The translations under genes were made by a program, and so were the position numbers. Below the pieces are notes generated by a model. It ran no database searches, was not told the origin of the DNA, and worked only from the letters and a program-made list of their open reading frames with translations. A stretch of DNA of 64,000 nucleotides from Gonapodya prolifera JEL478 (Eukaryota; Monoblepharomycota; Monoblepharidomycetes; Monoblepharidales; Gonapodyaceae). Location: NCBI GenBank assembly GCA_001574975.1, contig KQ965822.1:62001-126000 (forward strand), written 5' to 3'. Every line of letters starts with the position of its first letter. The first letter of the stretch is position 1. Shown here one piece after another: positions 32,810 to 43,923 of this stretch.

Positions 32810-34560
32810 CATTACATCCTTTCCTTCTTGCAAGGAGCAATGCCCTCATCGCGACCTGAATCAGTCGGTGACGTTTCAGCTGGTGGGGTACGGTCAATGG
32901 AGCCAAAGAGCGGGGCTCCTCTGATTTGGATCTTCGTGCGTGGATCGGACTTGAGGACGATGGTGCCGTCGGGTTTGATGTTGGGTTGCTTCAAAATGTG
33001 ACAATTCTTGCCAAGGATGATGTCGAAAGGCAGATCCCATGAGACAACAAGGAGCTTCAAGTGCTCGTTGTAGTCATTCATCTTAAGAGTTACTGTAACG
33101 TAGTAGGGGTCGTTCGGTTGTTGATGTCCGGGTTCAATTCAACGAATGCGGTCAAGATGAGGTTATCATCTGAGTTTGGGTTTAAAGTCACAAGTGCGGG
33201 TTCGGTGTCGATTGTGCCAGCGTAGCAGATTTCCAAAGGCGCGTTGTTGGGCGCAACGTTCAAGGTTAAGTCATGTCGATCGGATGTGGTTGTGTTCGAT
33301 TCGGGTGTTGCAAAATTTCCCTTCGATTTGTTCTTTGTGCCATCGTCGTCAATCGAAATCTGGCCAAGCCAAGCCAGGTCATTGTTGTCGTCCAAGTCGT
33401 TCAGTGGATTCGGTTCGGTGTCTGGGGTTCCTAAGGTATCTGCAGGAATCGGAGCGTAGTGGCGATCCACCTTGGGAGTACCAGGAGCTACGTCGATCGC
33501 AAACTTTTGAGGCATTGTTCGGTGGGATTCTATGTTGTTGGTGGTGTCGTTAAGTCTCAAAATCTAACGTGTTTCTGTCCGTTTCGGGATGTTCCATGTT
33601 ACAACCTGCAGAGCCCCGGTCCTCTGCAAGTCTTGTACGTTTCCCGATCGCTTGTTCGGGCAGTTGCAACTAATGTGGCCACGTTTGCCGCATCGGAAGC
33701 AGAGTCCCTCAATCTAGCGGTATTCGAGCTTCTGGGCTTCTGTGAGGAAGATGCTGTCAATCTCCATCGGAGTTCCAGTACTGAGTGTGTCGGTATGGCG
33801 ATAACCAAATGAGGATGAAGACGGGATTGCTGACCGGAACGGGTTGGGCCTTCGGAATGGTGAGTTGCTCCAAACATTGCTGCATCGAACTTGATGGCTG
33901 CCAAAATCGCTTCTTCCAGGGTTTCATAGTTGACTTCCTGCTGTGTCCACGGAGTCTTTCAACAAAGTAGGTGACCTGGTCGAGTTTGCTCATGTTCCGA
34001 TCTGACCGTTGATGTTGCGGATCGTGTAGACGTAGTCGGGCATAGCGCCGGTCTTATTCAGTTTGCGGAGCTGACGACGGAGGACGTGCTGGAAGTTTGG
34101 AGGCTGGAATGCTAGGGTTATGGCGTCCTGGAACTGTTGGAAAGTGGGGTTCGGTTCGGTGCAGTGCGAGGAGGATGCTGCGACCATGTTCTTGTACCAT
34201 TGCAGGGCTGGGTCACGCAAGCAACTGGCATCGAAAGGAACGCGTTTCAACAATTCTGGGATGTTCTTGGCGCGGAATACCTCTTTGATCTGGCGCCCAT
34301 GAAATGTGGTGGGCTGGACGTTGAGTGTCGGCTGTTTTCGCCCTGCGTACCAACTCCATCGTCTACTGCCGCTTCTCTGCTGCATGTGAACGTTCCAGCG
34401 CAGCTCCCTCATTTGTTTCCTTCGATATTGGCGCGAAATCGAGCACTATGAACATTGAATTCTCGGCGACTGAGGTGGTGAATAGACAGGTGTTGGTTCA
34501 TAGATTTGATGGAGTGCAGAGAAAGACCATGCTGCAGCTGGTTGAAGGGATGGGGTCAGA
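32810..34560 (-). mobile_element. Ty3/gypsy-like LTR retrotransposon fossil (gag to protease part)
   Basis: In element order on the minus strand: a gag capsid-type region around 34412-33990 (DPALQWYKNMVAASSSHCTE, FQQFQDAITLAFQPPNFQHV), a CCHC zinc knuckle near 33690 (CFRCGKRGHISCN), an acidic spacer, and the end of a retropepsin-like domain near 33081-32930 (VVSWDLPFDIILGKNCHIL). Reverse transcriptase, RNase H, integrase and LTRs are not seen. It is broken and internally truncated, with several breaks. Loss of most of the element and of both LTRs suggests an old copy. It lies about 220 bp from a tRNA-Lys gene. Confidence 0.75.
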
Positions 34561-34657
34561 ACAACAATTTTGTTAACTTAGGTCAACTGATCACCCCTTT
34601 TTGGCGTCCTTCTGCTCCTTTCAATCTATCTTATAGCAAATAAATGAATAAACATGA

Positions 34658-34682
34658 GCCTTCCTGGCTCAATCAGTATAGT
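34658..34682 (+). other. tRNA 5'-half-like fragment
   Basis: GCCTTCCTGGCTCAATCAGT matches the first 20 bases of the tRNA-Lys gene at 34784-34856 at 18 positions, in the opposite orientation. No matching acceptor 3' strand or T-arm follows, so it is a fragment or relic, not a tRNA gene. A separate GTTTCCC/GGGAAAC hairpin lies just after it (about 34704-34720). Confidence 0.4.
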
Positions 34683-34783
34683 GTTAGTGAGAAGTCTCAG
34701 GCGTTTCCCGAAGGGAAACATCTGGTCATGATCATTTTGCCGTGAATTCCTTTTCAAATCTTCGTGCGAAAACAAAAAAGATG

Positions 34784-34856
34784 CGCCCTCCGGGGGACTC
34801 GAACCCCCAACCCTGTGATTAAAAGTCACATACTCTACCGATTGAGCTAGGAAGGC
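34784..34856 (-). tRNA. tRNA-Lys (anticodon UUU)
   Basis: A 73-nt cloverleaf on the minus strand without intron. The acceptor stem pairs GCCTTCC with GGAGGGC (one U-G pair). The D-arm is GCTC...GAGT. The anticodon stem-loop is TGTGA-CTTTTAA-TCACA, giving anticodon UUU. The T-arm is GGGGGTTCGAGTCCCCC-like, with the expected TTCGA loop. The discriminator base is G. All stems are intact, so it is very probably functional and decodes AAA. Confidence 0.93.
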
Positions 34857-35275
34857 TGCACTTATTTTCATCATCTAAATTATAACTGTATATTCTAAAA
34901 TTTATTATTGAACTTCAATTCAAACACCCAGTGCTGTGGACCGTAGGCCGGCTACAATTCGGGAATCTGCTGAAAGGTCTCCAAGCGACGCCGAATCCGT
35001 CGTGCCCCGAGACGAGAAGCCAACGTCTGTGTGATCGATTGTTTTAAAGGCTAGAAAGCTTTGAATGTGCGCCGCAATGTGTCAATTAGAAACGCGGGTT
35101 TATATGTTTGTGCCGAGAATGCAAGGATTACACACGCCCTGCAGGCACGCTCCAAGGGGAATGTCTAGCTCAGAAGAAGACGGCCCAGTCATGCCGAGCC
35201 TTCATTAGGTGCGTAGCGGTCGCACCGTGCTGCGCCAGCCGAAGAGAGAGAAAATAGTGATCCTAGTTCGCGCAA
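34857..35275. other. No recognisable gene
   Basis: A T/A-rich stretch directly 5' of the tRNA gene, then unique-looking sequence with only short open frames. Confidence 0.4.
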
Positions 35276-35530
35276 CTAGATAAACTTGTCCAAACGATGC
35301 CAGACAGTTGGAATGGTCACGATGTGGCGAAAAGAGCTGGAGGTGGAGGAGAGTCGAACGATGGCCCGGACTGGAAAGTGGGAGACAATCGATGCCAGAT
35401 TTTCGAGTGGAATCTGAGAGATGGAGGTACCGAGCTTTGGCGAAATTCCTTTTGTTGCGTCATTTTCGGCATTCTGTGGAGATTTGCAATCCGACTGTCG
35501 TGGTGGCATCGTTGTAAGTTCGATTACCAC
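35276..35530 (-). pseudogene. F-box fragment
   Basis: A minus-strand frame of 84 codons contains an F-box-like helix pair: ISQIPLENLASIVSHFPVRA then IVRLSSTSSSFRHIVTIPTV and WHRL. A stop follows at once, and no LRR or other substrate-binding part is found downstream. It may be the first exon of a gene with unseen exons, but it looks like a relic of the F-box family seen elsewhere in the window. Confidence 0.4.
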
Positions 35531-36064
35531 TTGTGTTGTTCAGGTCGATTCCAATCCGTAGAGCATGTGACCCAATACCTTCCAGCACGAAGTATGAGAT
35601 TTAGTCGTCAATGATTTCCTCACTAGTTGAGCTTTTTCGGATTCATATTGATGCGCGAAATCGTGTTTTGAATCTTACGGCTGCACCGTTGAAGTCCCCC
35701 GAATCAAGGTATTCACGAGGAGACAACTAAAAATAGCTTCAAGACTGTCCGGAAGTCTATTTTTCAAAGCATGGCGTGTAAAATACGACGGAGACCTTCG
35801 CGTCTTTCCTTTCGTTATCGATATCTACGAATGCTCGTGATACCTTCCTCATGTCATGAAATTTCCTACTAGTGGCACCATCCGCTTTGATCAATGTTTG
35901 GGGAGAACACTTCCAGCAACAATTATGTATGACCGATTCGAAACGTCCACAACAAAGACAACTCGGCATCTGTATCAACATATTCTGTATCGAAGAACAG
36001 AACACTCCAAACCCCCACACGTCACACAACCACCAAACCCCCTCCGCACAACTGCCGTTTCAAA
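35531..36064. other. No recognisable gene
   Basis: Short open frames on both strands only. Confidence 0.4.
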
Positions 36065-36961
36065 TCACGGCCCCGTGTGCATCGTGTCGCCCATCCCCGT
36101 CAACCCGTCCCTGTGCCGACCTTCCGCCTCGTAATCCTTTCTCTCCACGGGGCGATGGCCTTCAAGCTCCCATTTGTGCATATTCCTTTCTTCTTCCACC
36201 AGTACCTCCTCGACACCAACTTCCACGTCACCACCACCGCCCTCCAAAGTCCTCACAACCCTCACGTCCGGCTCCGCAACCACCAATCCTGCAGTCTCCA
36301 GCGGAACGTACCCCGCCCGGCCCTGATCGTCCGTCACGCGGAGGACGCGGAGTTCGACGTCGTCATGAAGTGGGTGCTTGACGAGCTTTTCGATACCACG
36401 TGAGGTTCCCACGGGACCGAAGTCGAAGTCGCACGTGAGGTCGAGGGTGGAGACGGGGAAACCGTTTGGGGCTTGCCTGTGTTTTTGATCGTGAGGTGGT
36501 GATGAAGTTTCCCCGCGCAAAACGCTGACTCACTCTTCGTCGTTCTCAACCCCATCAACATCCGTCTCCATCTTCTTCACGCCAAGTCCACCCTGAGTAT
36601 TACGCCGAGGAGCTGTACCCCCTCCATCCATCCCTCCGTCTCCTCCCATCCAACCGACGGACTCCTTGGTCATCGCCTCGTCATCGGTTTTCTCCGGCTT
36701 CAAGAAATCGACCTCATCCCCCGGATCCATCCCCTTCCCTACCGGCGCGCGCGACGTAGGAACGTCAAATGGTGGATGGTGAGCGTGTGGGTCGAGTTCG
36801 GGTGGTGGCTTGGGGAACGCCCGGGGGTCAGGAGGAGGCGCCCCTTTGCGAGAGGCGGCAAGGTGACGGGAGATGGTGGAATGAGTGATGGGGGCGGTGA
36901 GTATGGTGAGATGGCGGAGGGTACGGATGCGGTCGGTCATGAGGTGGAGCTTGGTCGACAT
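36065..36961 (-). CDS. Unrecognised protein with possible mitochondrial presequence
   Basis: Two exons on the minus strand. Exon 1 starts at ATG 36959-36961 (MSTKLHLMTDRIRTLRHLTI) with a basic, hydroxyl-rich N-terminus lacking acidic residues apart from one Asp, then a Pro-rich and an acidic Gly-rich stretch, and ends at a GTGAGT donor near 36533. After a GT-AG intron of about 57 nt, exon 2 (from about 36475) encodes TLDLTCDFDFGPVGTSRGIE, a short beta-rich domain with LRVLRVTDDQGRAGYVPLET, and ends HRDGLTGMGDTMHTGP with a stop at 36065. The presequence-like start suggests mitochondria (inference). No family recognised. A diverged inverted copy of its second half lies at about 38.70-39.09 kb. 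Confidence 0.55.
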
Positions 36962-39093
36962 TTGATGGGGACGTTTTTGCTTTGGTGTTGTGCTGTGCGC
37001 GTGTCCACATGTTATTTGCACCTTGCATTAATGAAAAAGGCTGTCGCGCTTCGCGAATGTCCGGACAAGCTTGTTTTCCCTTTTTTGTAGCGCGTCGACC
37101 TTGTCTTCACCATGCGACAAGGGCGAGTGCTCCACGCAGATACTTGGTGTTGTCGCTTCACATGCGTAGTCGGCAACATATGCCACGTCTGCGGACATTC
37201 TCGTACCCAAAGCGACTAAAGCCCCAACACATAGTCCGAGGGGCATCATTTCATTTTCCGGGCGTCCCGTCACCCGAATTTGAACGTTGCTTACCGTCTT
37301 CCTTGCCAATGCACGAGACGATCAAAAACCATCTAAGCTGACATAACCCTGCCAAAATAAAATCTACTTTTGGGTGAGTCACCGACCTTGTTCAGGCAAC
37401 ATGAAACTGATTTTCATGGTCTGTCTGTGGACTTGGTCCTGACGTCACCAAATCTCTTGTAAATCGTGGGGTTCTGGTCCGCGAAGCTCTGAATTGCACA
37501 TGCACGCGGAATGAGTTTGCGGCACTATTCAGGTATGATCTGGGCTTCGCCATGTGCTGACGGGGAAAGACCGGTTGGAAAGGGAGTATGGAGACTGTCA
37601 GATCCTTCTGATCAGCTGCAGCTGGAAGCTGTTTCAATGCAACATTTTGCTTTCGAGCTTACGAAAGGAGTGCACTAGTATTCTGCGAGACGACAGCAAG
37701 CGGCATTTCCACGTGATCAACGACGAAATGTAGGGACCGGTTTACTCATTTTGTGTCTTCCTACGTGACCTTTTGCGCTGAAGTTATGATAAAACATGAC
37801 GTGTTACTCTTGCCAGACATGTCTGCCGCCGAAAAAGGCAGTATTGCTATGGACGTCACGGCCGCAGGTGCCCTCCTTTCCGCCTCATTGTGAAGACATG
37901 TACTCACTCCAGCGTGGATGCACGATACACCTAAGTGGTTTTAGAAGTGGACAAGTGCTCAACCATGTCTGGGTGCGCAACCAGCTTCACGCGTAATCCG
38001 ATCACACACTTGTTTCGTACTTTCACGCTGATGGCTTTTGGTAGCTACGACGTGCAAGGTGGCAAGAATAAAAGAATACGGTCAGTAACGTTCACACTCG
38101 GTGAGAGGACACCCGGAGAATGAAATGATGCCCCACCGACTATGTGTTCGGGAGGTTTCGTCGCTTAACGCTTCGGAACATCTCTCGTAGAGCAACACGT
38201 GCCGTCGTAAGAGGAAGACAAGGTCGACGCGCTACAAAATTAGGAAACACGCTTGTACAGAAATCTGCGCAAATGCGACAGTCTTTTTCGATAATGCAAA
38301 GGGACAAAAAAGTATGACACGTCGAGACCACTGCTACGATCAATGCTACAAGTAGCTTGGTGACGTCAGGACAAAGTCCACTGCAGACCATTGAAATCTG
38401 TTTCCATGCTGCCTGAACAAATTCACCGAGTCTCCCAAAAACTATTTTTCTTTCGTAGGGTTATGTCAGCTTTGAAGGATTTGGGTAGCTATGACGTTGC
38501 GAGGGGGTAAGAAATGAAGATCACGACGGTCGGGATAGTGATTTGAGCGCTGCCCGGAATGAGAAATGATACCCCTCAGACTATATGCCAGTTACTTTGC
38601 GTACGATAATGTCAGTAGACGTGCAGCTACCGACTGCGAATGTGAAGCCAGAACGCCAACATGCAACATTTAGCGCTCGCCCTTGTCTATGGGTGAAGAC
38701 CGTTGGGGAAGGGAATGGATCCCGGGGATGAGGTCGATGTTTTGACACAGCAGGAGGAGAAGGTTGACGTGGCGATGTAGGGTGAGAAGAGGGGAGAAGA
38801 GGGCGAGAAAGGCGGAGCTACGACTTCTCTGCGTGATAATCAAGGTGTATTTACTGTAGAGAAGGTGGAGAAGGTGGTTGACGAGAATGAGAGCGACGAG
38901 GAGTGACTCGACCTATGCATGCACGTGAGGTCGAGGAGCGGGAGGAGGTGGAAGGTGCCATGGGGGAGCCAGACAACTGTGCGTGTGTGAATAAGTGGGA
39001 GATGGAAGGGCAGCGTGAGGCCGGGAAGTGATTACGAGGCGGAAGGTCGGCACAGGAACGGGTTGATGGGAATAGGCGACACGATGCACACAG
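36074..39093. repeat. Diverged, rearranged inverted duplication
   Basis: Matching segments were found by eye. Left arm (minus orientation): A 36074-36137, B about 36712-36752, C about 37020-37110, D about 37165-37340, E about 37367-37455. Right side (plus orientation): D' about 38010-38180, C' about 38212-38310, E' about 38338-38435, D'' about 38455-38625, B' about 38708-38750, A' about 39000-39093. A and A' agree at roughly nine of ten positions; D-type copies are more diverged. In gene direction the left order is E-D-C-B-A. The right side reads D'-C' then E'-D''-B'-A', so it holds two partial copies in tandem. A/B lie in the gene at 36065-36961; C-E lie upstream of it. No transposase or terminal repeats seen. 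Confidence 0.6.
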
Positions 39094-39596
39094 GACCGCA
39101 ATTTGAATTGGTTGGAGGGAATTTTGTGGTTGTCTGAGGAATAGAACTCTTAAGCGCTTTTGAGATACGCAGTCGTCGTTAAATTGAACGTATCGAATTG
39201 TTACCCCTCAACATTGATCGAAGGGGAGGTGCTTCTATGAATTTTATAACGTGAGGAAAATGAAACCTCTGGCTTAGCAATCCTGTTGGACTCTGCTTGG
39301 GTCCCGGTGAAGCCAGAAGTCCAAGTCTCTTACAGTCGCCCCCATCCCACACAGATCTTCAAACCCAATCGCCCACTAGATTGTTTAGATTGTATTTACC
39401 TATTTGCGATCTTCTCCCTTGGCAACGGTGAGATCGCAATCGGGCGGCCAGCAAATCGTGCGAGCGGCAGCTGTGGCGCAGAGATCGCGAGGGATAACAA
39501 GGTGAACGCGTTCAACCTTACCTCGCCGCCCGACACTTCAACGTGAACGAGCCAGGGAGGAAAGACCAGCCCCGCGTGTGAATTGAGAGCGTGAAA
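39094..39596. other. Intergenic
   Basis: Upstream of the six-segment membrane protein gene. No gene recognised. Confidence 0.45.
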
Positions 39597-40598
39597 ATGT
39601 CGAACCTTCACTTGGGTGAGTTGGGAGGGAGACGGGGGAGGAGAAGAAACAGAACCCACCGCAGAGTGGCAATCCCGGCGTCCAGGGACTGTCGACCAAC
39701 ACCTCGTTTTCACCGTCGCTTCCACCATCTCATACTCTCTTCTGATTCCCTAGATTCCGCCCCTGAGGCCGGCGCCTTCTTCCCCGACGAGAAGCGCGTG
39801 CCCGTGCGCGTATACGACGGCAAACGCTTCGTCAAATTCTACAAACAGCACCCAATCTCCAACTCGGCGGTATTCCTCTTCCTCGCCCTGATCCTCGCCT
39901 TCATGGTCACAGGCCTCATCTTCAAATTCTCCGTCAACGACGACAACACGACCGAGGTGTTCAAGCTCCTCATGGTAGGGATCAACGGGACGACTTTCTT
40001 CGTCATCCTGTTCCAAAAACGCGAGAGCATTCGCCGCTCGTGGACGCTCATCGCCTTCGTTCTCGCCGTGTTTGTCTTCTTCTACGGCACCCTCGGGTTC
40101 AATGCAAACATCCTCGGCATCCGCTTCACCCAGGCAAAGGCCCGCGCCTTGTCCAACATGGGTACGGACGTCATGGACGATGACGATGACATGCCCGCTT
40201 CTGACACGGGCAAAACCATGATGGGCGAAGAGGACGACCAAAACCCGTACGGCTTCAACTCCGACTTCCTCACGCTCGGCCTGACCCTGCTCATCGACGT
40301 CGTGTACCTGGTCCTCTACTTCTTCTTCCGCACCCGCACGCGCCGCATCATCCTCGTCACCTCTGGCCTCATCCTTCTCGAAGTCGTCATGTTTGTCGTT
40401 GCGCATTTCGTCGGGTCCGATCGTGGGATCGACGCGGTCAACTTGGTCGTGCCTGTCGTCACGGGCGCCCTGTCTGTCATTTTCTGGACTGGGTGCATTG
40501 TGAACGATGAGCAGGGACAGATGTTCTACGACTATTACGAGCGGTTGGATCTGTTGGGACCGGAGGAGAAGGGGAGCTATGGGTCCGGATCGGCGTGA
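39597..40598 (+). CDS. Six-segment integral membrane protein, unrecognised
   Basis: A 19-nt first exon (39597-39615, MSNLHL) is joined by a 138-nt GT-AG intron to 39754-40598, giving 864 nt, 287 aa. Six hydrophobic segments are visible: AVFLFLALILAFMVTGLIF, VFKLLMVGINGTTFFVILF, LIAFVLAVFVFFYGTLGF, LGLTLLIDVVYLVLYFFF, ILVTSGLILLEVVMFVVAHF and LVVPVVTGALSVIFWTGCIV. A charged loop rich in Asp and Met (about residues 150-190) separates segments 3 and 4, so it looks like two halves of three helices. No signal peptide or known transporter motif. The first exon choice rests on the shared frame and good splice sites. Confidence 0.65.
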   Translation: MSNLHLGELGGRRGRRRNRTHRRVAIPASRDCRPTPRFHRRFHHLILSSDSLDSAPEAGAFFPDEKRVPVRVYDGKRFVKFYKQHPISNSAVFLFLALILAFMVTGLIFKFSVNDDNTTEVFKLLMVGINGTTFFVILFQKRESIRRSWTLIAFVLAVFVFFYGTLGFNANILGIRFTQAKARALSNMGTDVMDDDDDMPASDTGKTMMGEEDDQNPYGFNSDFLTLGLTLLIDVVYLVLYFFFRTRTRRIILVTSGLILLEVVMFVVAHFVGSDRGIDAVNLVVPVVTGALSVIFWTGCIVNDEQGQMFYDYYERLDLLGPEEKGSYGSGSA

Positions 40599-41008
40599 GC
40601 CGATTTCGAGGGAGAGGCGATCCGTTGTTGTTTGCCGTCGTCCGGGGCGACTGTTACAGGCACTTGGCAAGGGCTGTTTAATATCCGACGAGCGAAACTC
40701 ATTCTGGGAATGAGAACGAGCGTCATTGTAATTAGCATTTGCATTTGGTTTTTTGTGTTGGTCATTCTCTTTAATCACAAACGTGTTGTGTCGGTTCGAA
40801 ACGTTTTGTGAAGTCCACTGAGTGCACGTTTGATGTTTGGTCCGCGTTTGATGTTTGGTGCACGATTGTCGGGTCGTCATGAAGAAGCACCCGGATCATC
40901 AGAGCAAACATGTCATTTTATTATGGAAAAAAAGGAAAGAAAACATGCAAATGCTTCAGTGTCGACTTCATCCTTCCACCCTCACTGCTCCCAAGCTAAA
41001 AATGCAAA
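40599..41008. other. Convergent 3' regions
   Basis: Untranslated tails of the two converging genes. A direct repeat of about 17 nt (GTTTGATGTTTGGT-like) occurs at 40828-40860. Confidence 0.45.
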
Positions 41009-41902
41009 CTACTGTCGCCGTCCCACATCCCCCGCCACTCTTATCATCTTCCTCACAACGTCCATCTCGATCTCGTCCTGCGTCTTTGCTCGCTCGTAAA
41101 AAGTTCCCCTCGGAACGGTGTCCTTGTCCTTCTCACCCGCTTCGAGGCCGGACTCGTCGTCACCACCACGACGCTCATGCGGAACCACGCCGAGCGAGTC
41201 CGACATAGCTGCTCTCTGCACGTGGTCCGCAATCGCGGTTTCTTCCTCCTCCTTCGGCGCAACCCGGTCGATAATCCCGGTGGGAACCTGCGTGCGATGA
41301 CGGGCAGGTGCATTCCCAGGCAAGGTATCCTCAGGCGTCTCCGTCCCGTACTCCTCATACGCGGATCCCGCTTTGATCCACCCCTGCATGCCGTCGGGCG
41401 TGTCTGCGGGGGGAGGGAAGAAATATCTTGGAGGTGGAGGTGGAGGGCCTGCTCGTGCAGCGCCGCCTCGAACGCGAGAAGGACCGGTCGAGCCGTCGAG
41501 CAGCTCCTCGACGTCGGTATCGGGAGACACAAGCGCTTCGATGAGAAGACTGTCGGTCATGTCGTCGCTGTCGAAGCTGGACATGGTCGAGATGTCCGGT
41601 TTCATGCCTGCGCCGACCGCGGGGGAGGGGTGGTTGGCGTTCGCTGCGTGCCCTCGCGGGAAAAACCGCCTTTGGATAGCTGAGGGAGCCGTGTTCTGCC
41701 TCGTCTGAAGTCGATTGACGACTTGGAGCGGAGCAGGAGCTGTCACCGCGTGCGACAGCGGCGAAATGATGCGCGACGAGAGAGTAGTGATGGAGACGAC
41801 GGGGGAGAGTGCGATGCGTGAAATGAGCATGGGAGGGGCGGCGGAAGAACGGTGGTGCGGGGGTGGGTGGGTGGAGAGAGCGGGCTTGGAAGGGTGACTC
41901 AA
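41009..41902 (-). CDS. Unrecognised 297-aa protein, possibly mitochondrial
   Basis: Single minus-strand exon, ATG at 41900-41902 to a stop at 41009. The N-terminal 90 residues are rich in Ser, Pro, Arg and Ala with almost no acidic residues (including MLISRIALSPVVSITTLSSR and TAPSAIQRRFF), which would suit a mitochondrial presequence. After that come an acidic stretch with DSDDMTDSLLIEALVS, a proline run (PPPPPPRYFFPPPAD), GMQGWIKAGSAYEEYGTET, and a C-terminal helix ending QDEIEMDVVRKMIRVAGDVG. No domain is recognised. The long open frame with consistent codon use supports a real gene. Confidence 0.55.
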   Translation of the reverse strand: MSHPSKPALSTHPPPHHRSSAAPPMLISRIALSPVVSITTLSSRIISPLSHAVTAPAPLQVVNRLQTRQNTAPSAIQRRFFPRGHAANANHPSPAVGAGMKPDISTMSSFDSDDMTDSLLIEALVSPDTDVEELLDGSTGPSRVRGGAARAGPPPPPPRYFFPPPADTPDGMQGWIKAGSAYEEYGTETPEDTLPGNAPARHRTQVPTGIIDRVAPKEEEETAIADHVQRAAMSDSLGVVPHERRGGDDESGLEAGEKDKDTVPRGTFYERAKTQDEIEMDVVRKMIRVAGDVGRRQ

Positions 41903-42142
41903 CTTGAATTACTACTTTGTGTAGCTTAGGTACTACACTTCGTTATTGCGCTCACAGAACGGGTCTTTCTGATGAGGTATCATTATGGGATAACTACTAC
42001 ATTCAATAAAATGTTTCGAACAAGTGCAAAACTGTCTCCTAGTGATTGTCTTTCAAGCCGGAAGTGTTATAGTGGAGTAGTGTCGACAGATGAGAGGGAA
42101 TGAAGAGAAACGCTTCGACCAGAGATAAACCTCGAGCTCTCT

Positions 42143-43923
42143 CTAATTCCGCCAGCTATATACAAACCACCGTATCAGTGAGGCAATGGACGCACGGACT
42201 TACGAAACCACAATGAAACTCACATCTTCACCGCCCCATCCTTCCCACCACTCGCAACTCTCTCTCCCTTGCCCGGCGCCCAGTCCACTCCATACACCTC
42301 ATCCGCATGCCCGGGCAACTCCGCCTTCATCTTGCCCGTCGCCACATCCCACACCTTGACTGTGGAATCTCTCGACCCTGACGCGACCATTCGGCCATCC
42401 GGGCTGAAGGTGACGCAAAACACGGGGCCGACGTGGCCCCGCATGGAGCGGAGGAACTTGCCTGTCGCGCCGTGCCAGAGCTTGACGGATCCGTCGAACG
42501 AGACAGAGGCGATCAGTGTGCCGTCCGGGGAGAAGGAGATGCCGGTGACGGGTTGTTGGTGGCCGGTGAGGCGCGCGATGGGTTTGGGAGAGGAGGGGTC
42601 CCAGAGGAATAGGGTGAAGTCGTCGGAACAGGAGAGGAGGCGTTCTGGTTGGCGGGCGATGAGGGTGCTGTAGCGAGTGACAGCGTGCGCATGAGCTGGA
42701 GAGGCGATTGGGTACACAAGAGATTATTCGCAGAACGTTGCTGACCGGCAAACCCAGCAACGCACCTTCACTTCGATCTCCCAACTTCTGTCTCTTCTCA
42801 TCAAACCCTCCCGTCCTGAGAACGTGCTCCGTACTCAGTGCCAGCGCATTCACCCAGTGCCCGTGCCCCTGCAGCGTCCTGACCAACCTCCCATCCTTGG
42901 CGCTCCACACTTTGACAGTCTTATCCCGCGACCCTGTGTAAATCAGCCCGTCGCCGCCCCATCGGACCGCCATGACTGGCGCGGTGTGTCCTCCCATGGC
43001 GAAGAGTGTGCGACGGTGCACGACATCCCACACACGCACGGTCCCGTCTTTGGACGCCGAAGCCAGCCGGGTGCAAGAGGGGTCTGAGTGGAAGGGTTCC
43101 CATGCTAGCGCCGTGATGCACCCCTTGTGTCCCTTCATTGGATCTCCGCCCTTTCCGGAACTGGCGTCCCACACACGCACGGTATTGTCCATGCTGCCGC
43201 TGGCAATGAGGCGGGCGTCGGGCGACCATTGAACACATTCGACGTGGTGAGTGTGTCCGCGTAAGGTGTGCGAGGGAGTTTCGGTACCCATGTCCCAGAT
43301 CCGAACGGTGGTATCACCGGAGCCCGTCGCGAGGAGCGAACCCGAGGGGGCGAAGTGGAGGCAGACGATGGGGTGGTCGTGTCCTGGGGGATCGTGTCAA
43401 CCCATGTCCTCCAACGTACCATTCGGGAGGCTCTCAAACTCACCTTGCATCGTGGATGTACATCGCGTGATTTGTCTCACTTTGAAAATAGCCTGGGGCT
43501 GGTACACGATCCGGATCGTCTGTTCCGTGGACCGTTTGCCCTCCTCGACCACGTCGTGCAGCACATCCGAGCGGATCTCAATGTCATCCACGTAAAAGGA
43601 GTAGGGAAGTGGCTCTTCCTTGTGAGGCGGCGAGCGGATCGATTGGACGCCGAGACCAAAAGTCTGCCCACAATTTTAAAGCTCACGTTCTTCAACACCT
43701 CGTTCACCAACATCTCTAGCATCTCCGGCGTCGCTTCAGCAGGTAAGTTCATTGGCGGACCCGCCACAGACCCCTCGGGGGAGGTGAACTGGGCCACTAC
43801 CGTCCGTCCCGAGAATTTTGGCGCCGTTGCCGCCACGACGGCCTCGGGCAGGGCTTCCGTGGTCGGGGAGGGATTGGCGGGCTTGGGTGTAGCCAGGATG
43901 TGGGGTTTTGTGTCGCCTGGCAT
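42143..43923 (-). CDS. RSA4: Ribosome assembly protein 4 (Rsa4/Notchless, NLE1)
   Basis: WD40 protein that binds pre-60S ribosomes; the AAA-ATPase Rea1 pulls on its N-terminal domain to release assembly factors. Start ATG 43921-43923. The N-terminal NLE domain is visible (VVAQFTSPEGSVAGPPMNLP, later EEPLPYSFYVDDIEI). Eight WD repeats follow, for example HDHPIVCLHFAPSGSLLATG, GHTHHVECVQWSPDARLIAS, MGGHTAPVMAVRWGGDGLIY, GHQQPVTGISFSPDGTLIAS and GHVGPVFCVTFSPDGRMVAS. The last exon (from about 42155, after a TATAG acceptor) gives KIWRN and the stop at 42143-42145. About 500 aa, usual for the family. Housekeeping gene. Confidence 0.9.

Noticed and set aside
34658-34750. A second tRNA gene on the plus strand, with a long variable-arm-like hairpin
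   Set aside because: The 5' half resembles tRNA-Lys, but there is no 7-base anticodon loop, no T-arm and no pairing acceptor 3' strand.
39750-40880. Minus-strand open frame of 376 codons opposite the six-segment membrane protein
   Set aside because: Its acidic, low-complexity sequence is the mirror of the hydrophobic coding strand; the plus strand has clean membrane helices and splice signals.
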